A stretch of DNA of 64,000 nucleotides from Edolisoma coerulescens. Taxonomy: Eukaryota; Chordata; Aves; Passeriformes; Campephagidae. Below, piece by piece: positions 1 through 11,766 of this stretch; position 1 is the first letter of the stretch; each line of letters starts with the position of its first letter. The notes beneath the pieces were generated by a model that saw only the letters and a program-made list of their open reading frames with translations, made no database searches and was not told the origin of the DNA. The stretch covers positions 94,741 to 158,740 of the forward strand of contig VWZW01006282.1 in NCBI GenBank assembly GCA_013397115.1. Reading direction: 5' to 3'. Made by a program: the position numbers and the translations under genes.

Positions 1-2599
1 GATGGATGCCTGCTGGCAGATAATGGCACCATACAACTGCCTTTGTTAATAATCCGCTTCAATGTTTGGGGTTGAACTGCATTTTCTGCAGGAAAAGCTT
101 TGGCAGAAACAACTCTGAGCTGATCACATCTGGCCACTGCAGGCAGAAGGACCATGTTGTAGCTTTCTGGCCAGGTCTAATATCAGAGGGTACAGGAGCT
201 CTCAGAGGAGGGTCCAGTCACCAGTCTCCTTTCCCTGTGGCGGAGCAGATTTGTGCAGGTTTCTCCTTTTTTCAAAGACTCGTGCTCCTCCCTGGCAGCG
301 GTTCCAGAGAAAACGAAGTAGATAACACCAGCAAACAGCATCTCTAGGAAAAAACAGTGACTACCACACCTGTCAATGCTGGTCAGACCTGCCCACAGGC
401 TTCATACTTAGGGATGAGAACAGATTATGCTACTAAATCTCACTAAGGGATTTTAGCCATCTTTTTTTGTCCTGGGACATGCAGAATAGGTTCTGCATCA
501 CATCAGTGGGCACGACACAGCACATCCCCGTCTCAGTCATGCCTACCCTCATCTTGCCTTTGCCGTTAGCTACTACAGGTCAAAATTCTTCTCTTGGGAT
601 CTTGAAGAAACATCCTAGAGCTTTCCGCCCACTCACCATGAGTTAACTTTGAATGCAGAAACATTCATTAGCACTGTATTTTATCTCAATTTCTCATTCG
701 TTCCCGAGGGTTATCTTCCCCACTCTACAAGAGACATTTCTCAGTACCTGAGCCTGCATATGCATCAGCTCAAACACATGGTGGAGAACAGAGGAGACAG
801 CAAGGCAGGGAGATGCCATGAAGAGATTCTCCAAGTGGTGTGGTTGAGACTGGATGGTCAGCAAAACTCTAGTGCAAAATAAAATGCAAGGAGAGTAAGA
901 AAAATCCTGAGGACAGTACACGTAGCTCTTGTATGAGACTGAGACAGCAACAACAGGTGGGACATAAGAATTGTCCCACTTTGCAGCTTTGCCTCTGCTC
1001 TTTGGTTCCCAAGTAGACTGCAACCATTTTTAATCAGGGACTGTCTTAAATGCTTTTTTGGTACTATGCATTGAGTTTCTCATCACCCCTCTAATACAAA
1101 CAATCCTTCAACAGAAGCTGGTGCATACCTGGCAAGGCTGTAAATCAGATCCCTTTAATACCCAAGGTAAGTGAGATAATGTCTTACAGGAATTTATCTG
1201 AGAAGAAAAAAAGTGAGGAGGGGAGAGAATTGGTGAAAATAGTTAAGGTTGATGACATGGTCTGTAATTTCTTTCTTTGTTGGACTGGTAATAACCGAGC
1301 AGAAAAATGATCACATTTATAACAAGTTGTCTTATTAGCATAAGGAGAAGATAAAAAGGAAACCCTCCAGTGTGTAGTTCGACTGGTCCTGTGATCTGTT
1401 GTTGAGCCATAAGCTGATTTCTGGGGACACGTCTGGACAAGGAGAGGAGCTGAGGTTAACACACTCTGCAGAGAGCTCGCCGTGCCCTCTCACAGTGAGC
1501 TCAGCAAACCCTATGCAAATGTCTTTTGCAAGTCTTCCAAGGGAGGAAAATAAGCAATACAATACTGTACTGGTGGCACAAAAGGACTTTCGAAACTTCC
1601 AGTTAATACTTGAAAGCATTTTGAACTCTGCCTAGAGCGTTGGCCAATAATTTGCCAGGTTACTTTGTTCCACCCTGCAGGATAAAAGATCATGCAGAGG
1701 TATGGCTTAGACTTCCTTGCCCCTACAGATCTGCCTTTGCGAACAGAAATGGGCACGACACCTTTCAAAGAGACGGCATTTCCTGCTTTAAGTAAAAAAA
1801 CAACCCTCCAAACCAACCAACCATCCAACNGCACTGCACCAGTCCTAGTGGCCACTGAGCCCTTTGCACAGGAAATAGCAGGAGGAGTTTTGCGCTGGTG
1901 GGGAGCACTCACAGCAGCAGGGAGCTTGAGCCCAGGACTGTCCAGGAAGAGAGAAGTCTGCCTGATGTAGCATAACCCACGTGAAGGTATTTCAGTCCCT
2001 TCGCAGCCCTAGTCACAGGTTGGGTCACAGACCGTAGATGTCAGCAGTGGCAGTGATGATGTCATGGCCATCGGGCACTCCTTACGCTGCACTTTTGTAG
2101 CTCTGTGCCATTTCCGTGCTGTGCTATCACAGTTAAGCAATTTTCTTCCCTCTCTGAGCTACAGCTGGGCAATTTTTTAACATTAGAAACACTTAGAGAG
2201 GATGGTGCATAGAAACCAGCTTTTAAAAACAATTTATGAAAGATGCCTGCTATTGGAAAATAAATTTAAGAATGCCATTGGCTTAAGAAAAGTACCGTGC
2301 TGCCTTTCAGACTAATTTAAAATTTGAATTGTAGCCATTTTTAGCTTTAACAAAATCAATAAGGCTGATTGGTACGCTGTGTCAGTCATTGCCCATTTTA
2401 ATCTTTTAAGTAATTTTGGCAGCCAATAGCATCTGGGAGGTTGAGTTCACCCCTGAAGATCCTCTAGGATTTCAGTGGGATTTTCATATTGCTGCAGTCT
2501 TGAACAATCAAGTCCTAAATCGGTCACAAGTGCATTAAATAGAGCAGGGCAATAAGCTGACATTTGCCTCTAGTTTACATTTAAGATGATGCTCACTTC
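1..2599. other. Unrecognised non-coding stretch
   Basis: I see no coding exon, RNA gene or recognisable transposon here. Open frames are short and of ordinary random composition. There is one ambiguous base (N) at 1830. The last few hundred bases are AT-rich and lead into the LINE fossil that follows. Confidence 0.5.
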
Positions 2600-3335
2600 A
2601 AAAACACTTGAATCACGTGGTGGAAATGGTAAAATTGTTGATGATGATGTGAAAAGGACTGAGGTGTTCAATAAATATTTTTGTTCTGAATTTGGAAACA
2701 AAAAGAATCATACACAAATGTCATGAGGACAATGCACTTTCCATCCCATTAGTAACCAAGGAAGCTATTAAACAGCATTACTAGAGATAAACATTATTAC
2801 CTTAACAGGTCCAGACAACTGTCATCTTCACAACTGAAATGAATTGGCTCAAGGGATCTTTGACCCACTCTCACTTAATCTTGGAGGACTGCAATTGTTT
2901 TAGAGGACTGGTGGAATGCTGCATTTTGGGTAAATCATTAAAAAAACCACTAGGGCAATGAAAGTAATTCTAAGCCAGCCAGACAGCCATTCTGGGCAAA
3001 GTAATGAAATATTAGTATAGAAGTCAGCAATAAAGAATGCCAGTGGAAATAATAGGGGTCAACACAATTTACAGGGAAAAAGTCTTGTGAAAGAAAGTTG
3101 ATTTTCTCATTTCCCTAAATTATTAGCCTGGTTGATAACAGCTTCTAAATAGATATAAGATAGTTGCCTTTTGTAGGCTGCTTTATTGTTTGCAATACTC
3201 CCATAAATTATCACAGTAAGTAATAGCATTAAGGTAGGTGAATTAAGAACTGACAAACTGGCAAGTCTTGAGTGAAATACAGACCTCAGTAAAGACTTGA
3301 TGAGAAACAGAATGTAACTGGGTCTGGATACTGCA
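2600..3335 (+). mobile_element. Ancient CR1/L3-like LINE fossil (region between endonuclease and reverse transcriptase)
   Basis: Translated on the plus strand, this region gives, with stops and frameshifts, a pattern typical of old CR1/L3 LINE pol sequences. It begins with a segment reading VDDDVKRTEVFNKYFCSEFG (from about 2638). A TGPDN-type motif (about 2805-2820) follows, corresponding to the GPDG/GPDN-like entry into the reverse transcriptase. Further downstream, short matches to the later RT region appear around 3120-3300. Several in-frame stops show that it is dead. It is much more diverged than the CR1 3' ends elsewhere in the window, so it is probably a pre-avian insertion. The family name rests on remembered consensus structure, and the boundaries are approximate. 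Confidence 0.65.
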
Positions 3336-3900
3336 GCCAGCATCACCCTGCTACTTCTAAGGTGTGTGGTTTGTGTATAAAATTGAGTCCTGTTAAAAAA
3401 ATAGGAGTGTCTTAGTTTGTAGGAGTGCCAGCTGAAGCCAGTTTTGTACCACTGCCTTCTCTGCTACTGGCTATGAAAAAATACCATTGTATAGCTGGGC
3501 TGCAGCTGGTCCCTCTGGGTTTAGGAAATCCAGAGTGGTACAGGACAGGAGCTCAGCCCTGGCGCCTCTCTCTGGGCTGTGGCAGAAGGGACAAGAGCTG
3601 GTCGGACAGAGAAGCAAGATGATTTGAACTGCTCCACTTTTGTGCCCATGCAGAGCCCCCAGAGACCTCTCCAACCCTCTCAGCTCAGGAAGTCAGTCAC
3701 TGGCTGGATTTGGGTCATGTCCTCCCATGCATTGCTCCTGGAAACTTCCCAGCCCCCTGTGCCACCGTCCAGCTTCGTGGACCCACTGGAGTGCAAGAGG
3801 CTCAGCACTTGGGATTCTGGTTTTCAGTCACCAAAGCAGTCATGCTGGGAGCTTTTAGCACAGCTGAGTGTTTCATCTGTGCTCTGAATGCTTTTCTTAG
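3336..3900. other. Non-coding stretch before a candidate exon
   Basis: No recognised gene. Overlapping open frames between 3420 and 3890 have no recognisable domain. The last 20 bases form a pyrimidine-rich run ending in TTAG, which could serve as a splice acceptor for the candidate exon that follows. Confidence 0.4.
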
Positions 3901-4033
3901 ACAGCGTAAAATTAAAAAGCTGAGAAGTAAACCTGAAGGTGCTGACATCCTTATGCAGCACAATTTCACATCCCTGAGAACATACACTCCAAATTCCTCT
4001 TCTGAGGAGGAAGAAGGGCAGGAAAATCTTTGA
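3901..4033 (+). other. Candidate 3'-terminal coding exon (unconfirmed)
   Basis: A pyrimidine-rich acceptor-like sequence (GCTTTTCTTAG, ending at 3900) precedes an open frame that ends at TGA 4031-4033. The translation is a basic stretch (RKIKKLRSK) followed by a polar region and an acidic tail (SSSEEEEGQENL). That composition is more protein-like than most chance frames in this window and resembles the cytoplasmic tail of a membrane protein. I do not recognise the protein. No AATAAA follows within several hundred bases, and no upstream exon was identified in the window. A chance open frame remains the simpler explanation. Confidence 0.2.
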
Positions 4034-6462
4034 ACATCCTCATCTAGTAGGAACAGATCCCTCAAAATCTCTTTACCTTAGCAGAGGTTGTGACCATGTC
4101 CGTTTATTCAGTTCTGTATAATTATTGCTCTTGCCTTTTGGTAATTATTTTACTATCCATGAAGAATTATAAAGCCATTAACCTGGAAGAGAAAAAGACA
4201 AAAGCCTGGGCATGTGAGAAAGACTTTGAACACCAAATTCATTCACCAGTTAGAAACAAAAGCGCGTGTTCAGAAAGTTAATTAACAAGAAGTCTGTCTC
4301 AAGGCAACTTCTGCTTACTACTAATGGATATCATGAAAATTCATAAACTCTCTGCTCCCAATGGGAGGATTTGCTGGCCGGAGACTGCTGTGTAGGAGCA
4401 CATCTGTCTGTTCCTTTGCAATGGGAAGGTGGGGGACGGCCAGAAAAGCCCCTCATCCATTTGAAGGGGTGAATTCCTGATGACTTCAGCGAGGAAAGCT
4501 TTCACATGCTGCGTCCTTGTCTGTCAGGGACACACATCACCCTGTGCTCAGGGAAAGCCTTAAACTGCAGCCTTTGCTGTTTGGAGAGAAACTTAAAGAT
4601 CTCGACCCAGAATTAGCACTGCCAACTGCATTTCAGGTAGCACTTTTGCTTTGCTCTTGATGTGAAGCAGGAAGGTCCAGACTACAAAAGCTCGGGGACC
4701 TGTTCCCACTGAGGGCAGCCTTGCACAGGCAGGCAGAGCCTGTGTGTGATGAGACCCAGGAGCTCACATGTGCTCTGGGAAGTGATGGCTTTCCTTTTAA
4801 TGGCTGTATCCTGTGCCTCCCTGGCCATAGTCAAAGTGAATTCCTGGAGGAAAATGCAAAAATACCTACTTGCCCTGCATATGGCTTGGCTGCCAGAGCC
4901 TTCCTGAGGTGTGTGTGGTTTTCCTCTTCTAAACAGCCTTCTATGAATCTGCCCCAGCCTCTCCTTAAACTCACAATCCTTTTTATCATTTGCAATATAA
5001 ATTGTACCAAGAGATATAAGACATATGTGATCATGTTCTGCCTTCCTTTACCAGAGCACAGCAGGCTCCCTGGTACTGGCAGAGGCAGAGGGAATTTAGG
5101 ACATCTGTATTGGAAGGGCTGAGTGCATTTGGAAGCTGTTACAGATCAGCTTGCTCAGAGTTTTTCTTCAGGCCTCTATGCAATTACTGTGATTTCTTGG
5201 CACTGAGCTTTAGTGATTCACCTGAGTTGAGTCATGCACAGGGCGATGTGGCTCTGGAGGGCTTCCCACCACAATCCGTGTGCTCAGCAAGTCCATCAGC
5301 TGAATACAAAGGATCTTGCAACTGCTAAGCCTTCTAGGGTAGGGGGGAGACTTAAAAGAGATTAAGCAATTGCCTGCACTAATGAGAACCATAGACTTTG
5401 CAAATCAATCTTGGCTCTTTTGCTGGAGGAGAGCAGCTTCTCAACTTGAAGGGAGGCAGCATAGCTAGAAGGCTGGATTTGGGGGACAGGACTGGATGTT
5501 GGGAAGGTAGGATGGATTTCCACAAAAGTGACAGAGGCCAAAGAGCCAAAAAACAACACAGAAGTGACTTCAGAGCCCATCTTCCTGCAGTGGGCATAGA
5601 ACAAGTAGTATAGGCTGCATGAATGAGTAAAAACCTGGTTGGAAAGACAGAAAAGAAAGCAGAGAGATACCAAGAAGGCACCAGGGGCAGCATCACTTGG
5701 TATCTAGGGAGGAACCTGGCAGTCAGTGCTGCAGGTGGCATTGACAGTTAAAACAGAGAGTGGAAGAATACACAGCATTCCTCAGCACCCAGTCCAATGC
5801 TCATTCCGATCAGGAGCTAAGGTGCTGCTCTCTTCAGCAGGGCATGATGGAACAGGGCAGGGGGTTGCAAGGTTTTGCATAAGGTTGGATGAATAATTTC
5901 GGCAACACCTCCCCTCACCACTGCTATGCAGCAGCTCTACAATCTAGATCAAGTAATTTTAAGAGGGTTTTTATTGACCAAATGACACATCATTTGGCCC
6001 CACCTGTGTCTATTCATGCTATCTGTTGCAATGCTTCTACTGACCATACCATCCCTCTGAAGCCACTGCCAGCATGAACTGAATGTTGCTGGTGTGCTCT
6101 CAAGGTGGGATTGCAGTAGGTTACTCAGAGGACACAGGAGCAAGGCAGGGCAGGAAGTGAGCAATCAGCCCAGCAAGTCCATGGGCCAATATCCACACAC
6201 ACATTCCCAATGCACAGAACCACCCCAGCTGCAGGAGGGAGGGCATCAGTCAACAAAACTCATCAGCCTGCAATTCAGCACCTTGAACAGGCAAAATCCA
6301 GAGTGGCCTTGGTGGAATTAACATTTCTGGTTTGATTTTCAAGATCTTTGTTGCTTGAACTTGTTTATCTTGTGTTTAGCTTTATGATCTGATTAAATCA
6401 CAAGTCAGCAAAAGAAGTAAGCTCAAAATTTTGGGGTGTGCCCAGCAGTTCTCTTAAAGGTG
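4034..6462. other. Unrecognised non-coding stretch
   Basis: No recognisable gene, RNA or repeat. The 133-codon frame starting at 4721 has no domain I can name and no clear splice context, so it is treated as chance. Confidence 0.45.
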
Positions 6463-6525
6463 TTAGAATAGAATAGGATGGTTCCAGGTGGAATGGATCT
6501 GCAATGATCAGCCAGTCCGGTGTCA
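6463..6525 (-). mobile_element. Short CR1 fragment, minus orientation
   Basis: The run TTAGAATAGAATAGGATGG followed by GTTCCAGGTGGAATGGATCT has the form of the reverse complement of a CR1 3' end: repeated AGAAT tail units, then the conserved terminal segment. Only about 60 bases are recognisable. It is the only minus-oriented CR1 piece I see in the window. Confidence 0.55.
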
Positions 6526-6684
6526 ATATTTACCTATAAAAAGCTGTGCATGTTCTCCCCAAAGCCACCTGCCTTGTCTAGTAGATATGCCCAGTACCTC
6601 ACACAGAGGACCAGACTGAGCAGAATATCCCAGGTGAAGTCTCACCAACCTCTGTACTATGGCCCTTATCCCACGTTCTCTCTG

Positions 6685-6772
6685 CTGGAAATCCATCCCC
6701 CCCCTTACATCCTGGGAGTGGACACCCCACTGTCAAGACCACGGCAGCTGGTGGATCTCAGCCCTCCTGCTC
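6685..6772 (+). repeat. Dispersed repeat, copy 1
   Basis: About 85 bases beginning CTGGAAATCCATCC and continuing through GGCAGCTGGTGGATCTCAG closely match a second copy at 8212-8294 in the same orientation, roughly 1.5 kb away. I do not recognise the family. The sequences outside the matching block differ, so this looks like an interspersed repeat and not a segmental duplication. Confidence 0.6.
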
Positions 6773-7544
6773 TCCACGGATGCACTGATGTGTTCTCCTT
6801 CCCAGTCATTCCCAAGTCTTGAGTACCAGTTTCATGGCAGAAACTCTGTTGTTACTCCATGAGCTCATGCTCACAGCAACTGAATTTCCTCCCTTTCTCC
6901 TGCTCTTTCCATCTGTGCCCTACTGGGCATCTACATCTCCTCTGTGCTGGCAGTGATTTTCCAGTCTCCTTCTTGTGGAACATCTCCAGTAGCTTCCCCC
7001 AAGGCCTTCCCTGCTACTCACATTGCCCTGGCCAGTTCCTTACCTCACCACAACATTTCTACCACTTCCCATGTGAGTGCATAATTTCCCAAATGGCACT
7101 TTATCAATTGCTCTGAGAGACCAGGCAAGTAGTGTATGGATGCAGTAGATCTTATCTGGAAGATCAGTTCTCTTATCAAAGGAAGCTAACAGGTTAGGCT
7201 GGCATGGTGGACTTTGGGTAAGCTCTGTTGGATGTTATCTCACTTTCTGTTTGCTCCCATGCTGGATAAGTACTTATCCCTTCAAAGCTTCTTTAAAAGC
7301 CTTTCATCCCACCGAGGTGAGATTACTCCAACCTGTGGCTGTCCTGATCTCACCCTTCCTCTCTACCTCTTCCAAATTTGTGCCCAGATGGAGTGTGTTA
7401 CTTGCCCTAATATGTGAGCTTCTCCAGGTCAGGGCACGTGTGCTGCCTTCCTTCCTGCAGAAGGTTTCAGCAGTGTTTCACTGCAGGCTTTTAGCAAACA
7501 ACAGCAACAACCAAAAAAAACCCAACCACCCCGATAACAGGATG
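6773..7544. other. Pyrimidine-rich non-coding stretch
   Basis: The plus strand is rich in C and T between about 6850 and 7100. No gene is recognised. The composition and the neighbouring repeats suggest older transposon debris, but I cannot name a family. Confidence 0.35.
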
Positions 7545-7877
7545 GTTCCAGTACTTAGAGGAGGAGAGGAAAGATGAGGAGGGACTCTTTATCAGGGAGC
7601 GTAGGGACACCAGGAGTAGCGGTTTTAAACTGAAGGAAAGGTAGATTTAGATAAGATATCAGGAAGAAATTCTTTACTGTGAGGGTGGTGAGACACTGGC
7701 ACAGGTTGCTCAGAAAGGTTGTTGATGCCCCATCCTGGGAGTGTTCAAAGCCAGGCAGGATGGGGCTTTGAGCAACCTGGTCTGGTGGAAGGTGTTCCTG
7801 CCCATGGCAAGGGGTTTGGAACTGGATAATCTTTAAGGTCCTTTCCAAGCCAAACCAATCTATGATTCTATGATTCC
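7545..7877 (+). mobile_element. CR1 LINE 3' end
   Basis: A truncated CR1 copy. It shows the conserved untranslated motifs in order: AGATTTAGATAAGATATCAGG, a CACTGGCACAGGTTGC block, a GGATGGGGCTTTGAGCAACC block, and a terminal TCTATGATTCTATGATTC tail. Only the last third of a kilobase is retained, the usual 5' truncation of non-LTR retrotransposons. The copy is moderately diverged and non-coding. Confidence 0.92.
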
Positions 7878-9195
7878 GAGGTGCATATTCTGAGGCAGGG
7901 AAGGAAAGCGTGGCATCATTTCTCCTGTTCAGACTTCGGAATGTAACATGCTGTCATTGGCCATGTGTCCACCCACCTCTAATAATGCTACAGCTCCCCA
8001 TCATCTTTTATATGAACACTCAGGTTTATCCCTTCCTGAGGCAGTGAAATTAATATCTTTTTTTCCATTTTACAGAACAAAAAAGAAGGCACAGGGGGAC
8101 TAGGTCTGTGTCATATAATACCATAATAGCATAAATACACATAATAGCCATGTAATGACTATTTTAAAATCTTTAGTTGCACACTTTATTATTTACCCCA
8201 TCTCCTATCTACTGGAAATACATCCCCTTACATCCTAGGAGTGGACACACCATTGTCAAGGCCATGGCAGCTGGTGGATCTCAGTCCTCCTGGTCTCAGT
8301 GGAGGCACATTTTTTACAGTGCAGTGAAAATGAAAATGTGGTTTTGGTTGCTCAGTGCACAAAAATTGCTTACTGTTACCAAAAATATAAAGTAGGTTTT
8401 CACAGAGAAAGAAAAAAACCCCACAGCCTCAAAAGGGGTTTCACTTACCTTTTTTAGCAAAATACTTTTATACTGAAAACACACCCCTTGCAGACACTAC
8501 TGTAATCTATAAGTGCATAATATACATTTTAAATTGTTTTAAGGTTCTTGTCTACAGCAAGTCTTCCATTTGTTATATACCTGGCCACATCAGTACATTT
8601 AACATGAAATGGTTGGTGCTTAGTTTCACTCAGGATTAGTAGGTGAGAGCTACCCAACCACTTCACAGGCTCAGCCCACGGGGGTTTCTGTGCTGTCAGC
8701 TCCTCCTGAAGCCAGCCTGGAGTGGGAACAAGCACCCACTGCCTGTGTGTGCATTCCCTCCCTTGTGCTGCCTTTTACCACGAGCTTCGTGCTGCGTTTT
8801 TTGCTCCTTTGCTCTGACAGTGCGGTTTTTGGTGAGGCAAGGTGTGAGTATTACCTTACGTACACGCTAGAGGATGCTCTTGGGTCAGCGGTGAGAGGCA
8901 AACCGCCTCTCTCCCTTCTCAATCCGCACGGCTCCGAGGCTCAGAAAGTATTTCAAGGCTTAGCCAAGGCTTAGGCGGTGTTTCAGGGCTTAAAAAGATA
9001 AGAAGAAAATGTTCACACGGACAAAAGTGTAATGCAAGCGACAAAGTAGTGACAAAAACGACTTACCCTGCTTTTGCAATGCTATTACTGCTCAATATAC
9101 ATTTAAAATCAGCATGGAGGCAGGCAGGGACTTCGATAACACCAATAGTTGTTTGCTGGGGTTTTTTTGCAGTCACCTATTTGTGATACATTATG
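7878..9195. other. Non-coding stretch between CR1 copies
   Basis: This holds the second copy of the dispersed repeat (8212-8294) and otherwise nothing recognised. Around 8935-8995 a short motif related to AAGGCTTAG recurs several times, giving a weak local repeat. Confidence 0.45.
8212..8294 (+). repeat. Dispersed repeat, copy 2
   Basis: Matches 6685-6772 across CTGGAAATACATCC, GGAGTGGACAC and GGCAGCTGGTGGATCTCAG with scattered substitutions. The orientation is the same and the family is unknown to me. Confidence 0.6.
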
Positions 9196-9547
9196 TGGGA
9201 CATAAGAGAAGGCTGCAGGGAGATGCTCCAGTACCTAAAGGAGAATACGGGGGAGTTGGAGAGGGGCTTTTCCCATGGGCAAGTAGTGACTGGACAAGGG
9301 GGAATGGCTTTAGACTGAAAAAGGGCAGGTATAGATTAGATATTAGGAAGAAAATCTTGACTGTGAGAGCAGTGAGGCACTGGCACAGGTTGCCCAGAGA
9401 AGCTGGGATGCCCCATCCCTGGACGTGTTCTGGACTGAGCTCTGAGCAATCTGGTCCAGTGGAAGGTGTCCCTGCCATGGCAGCAGGGTTGGAACTAGGT
9501 GATCCTTAAGGTCCATTCCTACCCAAACCATTCTGTGATTCTATGAT
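9196..9547 (+). mobile_element. CR1 LINE 3' end
   Basis: A CR1 copy in the same orientation as its neighbour at 7.5 kb. It carries TAGATTAGATATTAGGAAG, CACTGGCACAGGTTGCCCAG, CTCTGAGCAATCTGGTCCAG and a TTCTGTGATTCTATGATC tail. It is 5' truncated and has no intact reading frame. Its internal spacing resembles the 7545-7877 copy, suggesting the same or a closely related subfamily. Confidence 0.92.
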
Positions 9548-11372
9548 CTCGAAAGTGAATAAGGGGCAAATTAAAGGACCCTTCTAAATCCTCATGTCCT
9601 ATAATCGTAGACAACAAGGAAGGAAATGAGGAAATTTGGAGTTGTTATGCATTTCTCTAGCACTGTGCAGATGCACCCACCCCACCACAGCACCCATCTC
9701 CCAACAGGCAGGAGCTCCCAAGGCTCAGTGAATATTCTGAGTTTCAGCCCCTCCCACTGGAACAAGGCAACTTCTGCAGAGGTTTGTGTTTGTACCAAAC
9801 ACTTGTTTATAATGGCAATAGTCTCTTGCTCTGCCATGGTTTTATTTTTCTGGTTTGATAGACTTCCTCTAAAACCCCCCCTTTTCTGCAAACTGCCTCA
9901 TTTTGCAGGATGAAACCCATTGTGGCACATGGGAACAAATCCAGTCTAACAAAACACCTGGATGCAAACTGAGACTGTCCAGTGAGATTCAAACTCACAA
10001 TAAAAATGGATTTTAAATGAAGGGCTTGCTAGTTTAGGGGGAGTTGGAAAACCCAGGGGGGATTTTTTTTTGTTTTTAAAAATGGTCCAGGCATTCTCAA
10101 AACAAAAGTGAAAGAAAAACCTGCCATAAAAAAGCAAATTAATTTCAAGACAATGTTACTACAGGAGGCTGTGTCCATCATAACTATACTAAAACTCCAG
10201 CTCAGGTGGCTCTTCAGGGGCCCAGCACCTGCGAGGCTGCAGCCAGGAGAAACCTTTCCCAGGAACAAGGCTTGCTCCAGCCTTCAGCCTTGCCAGTCCA
10301 TCCAGCAGAGCTTATTTCATACACAAAACTTCCTGTACTTTGCTCCTGTCTGAAGGGAAGGCACATTTTGACCTCTCCCACAGCACAAAGTCACCCATCA
10401 GCTGGAGCGATGAGGAAAGCCACTAATGCCTTTGCTGCCCACACAAAAAATCATCAAGCCCAGTGCATCATAGTATGGCCCCAAGGAGGAAGGTAACAAA
10501 CACTTCCACTGCTGAAACTCCTCTGGTGGGGAAGTTTATGCTGCTGGGTGAACTGGTGGTAGGAAAACCAATTTTAAAAGCAGGTTAACAGCGTAACCAG
10601 TAGTCGTGATGCTCACTTGGGACTGCAGTTTGCAGTGCAAGACTTTGCTGCAGTCCAGAGAGCATCTTAATCACCCAAACTGAAGCTAAAACCCCTGCTC
10701 TGAACTTCAGACCCCTCATTCAAATTTGAACCTTTTTCCTTGGAAAATCTGCTTTCCATATAAATCCCCAGACACCCTTTCCTCCCCCGAGACATGTGAA
10801 ATGTTTGGCCTAAGCAGCTCCATGTGGTAACAAATCCCAAAGGCTAATTGTGTGGAAAAGCATTTCCTTTCATCAGATTTAAATTTTCTGCCTTTTAGCA
10901 TCGACTGCACCCTTTTCCTTGCATCATGGGAAAGCAATGTTTAATGCACAGAGCTGGAAAGAGCCCAAGACCACCGAGTCGATGCGTGAAGGCCAGGGGG
11001 CTGCCAGCAGCTTTAAACAACTGTTGATCATCACCACCACCACCACCAAATTCCAAACAGATTACCCAAAAAGGCCAAGGCCAAACCCCTATTTCTAGGC
11101 TAGAAAAACAGATTCCTCCAACTGTTGTTATGGTGAGGAATTCAGCTCGTTTGCAGATGACAGGCAGAGCAGAGCTGTCAGTCAGGGCAGGGGGAGAACA
11201 CCCAGGGCTTGGGAAGTTGTACCTTTCTCCTCTGTTTTGCCTGGGTAGTTGCTAACACTGCAAGCAGCTTTTCAGAAGAAAATGCCAAATCAACCCTCTA
11301 TTATTTTGAAACAAAGCAGTAGTTATTCTGACTTGCCTCAACAGCATCTCTGGGGAGGGAGATGCTAGTATG
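9548..11372. other. Unrecognised non-coding stretch
   Basis: No gene recognised. Minor features are a short trinucleotide run (CAC repeated, about 11031-11047) and a T-rich tract near 10062-10080. Confidence 0.45.
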
Positions 11373-11766
11373 AGAGTACGTTGTATGAAGAGCTGCTGAG
11401 AGAGCTGGGGGTGTTTAGCTTGGACAAAAAGAGGCTCAGGGGAGACCTTATCACTCTCTACAACTTTCTGAAAAGATCCAGGTGAGGGTCAGCCTTTTCT
11501 CACAGGCAGCCAGTGACAGGATGAGAGGCATTGGCCTCAAGCTGCACCAGGGGAGGCTCAGGTTGGACATCAGGAAGAAGTTTTTCACTGAAAGGGTGAT
11601 TAAGCATTGGAATGGGCTGCCCAGGGAGGTGGTGAAGTCACCATCCCTGAAATGCCTGCATGTGGCACTCAGTGCCTTGGTTTAGTTGACAAGGTGGTGT
11701 TGGGTCAAAGGCCGGACTCGATGACCTTGGAGGTGTTTTCCAGCCTTGATGATTCCATGATTCTGG
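11373..11766 (+). mobile_element. CR1 LINE 3' end (longer subfamily)
   Basis: The copy contains GGTGTTTAGCTTGGACAAAAAG, AGGCTCAGGGGAGACCTTATC, GCAGCCAGTGACAGGATGAG, GGTTGGACATCAGGAAGAAG, GGGCTGCCCAGGGAGGTGGT and a TTGATGATTCCATGATTCT tail. This block order matches the copy at 63.4 kb and differs from the 7.5 and 9.2 kb copies, so at least two CR1 subfamilies are present. It is 5' truncated and non-coding. Confidence 0.93.

Noticed and set aside
10796..10815. GTGAAATGTTT followed by GGCC, similar to the start of miR-203
   Set aside because: The match stops after 11 bases and no hairpin partner is visible nearby; chance similarity.
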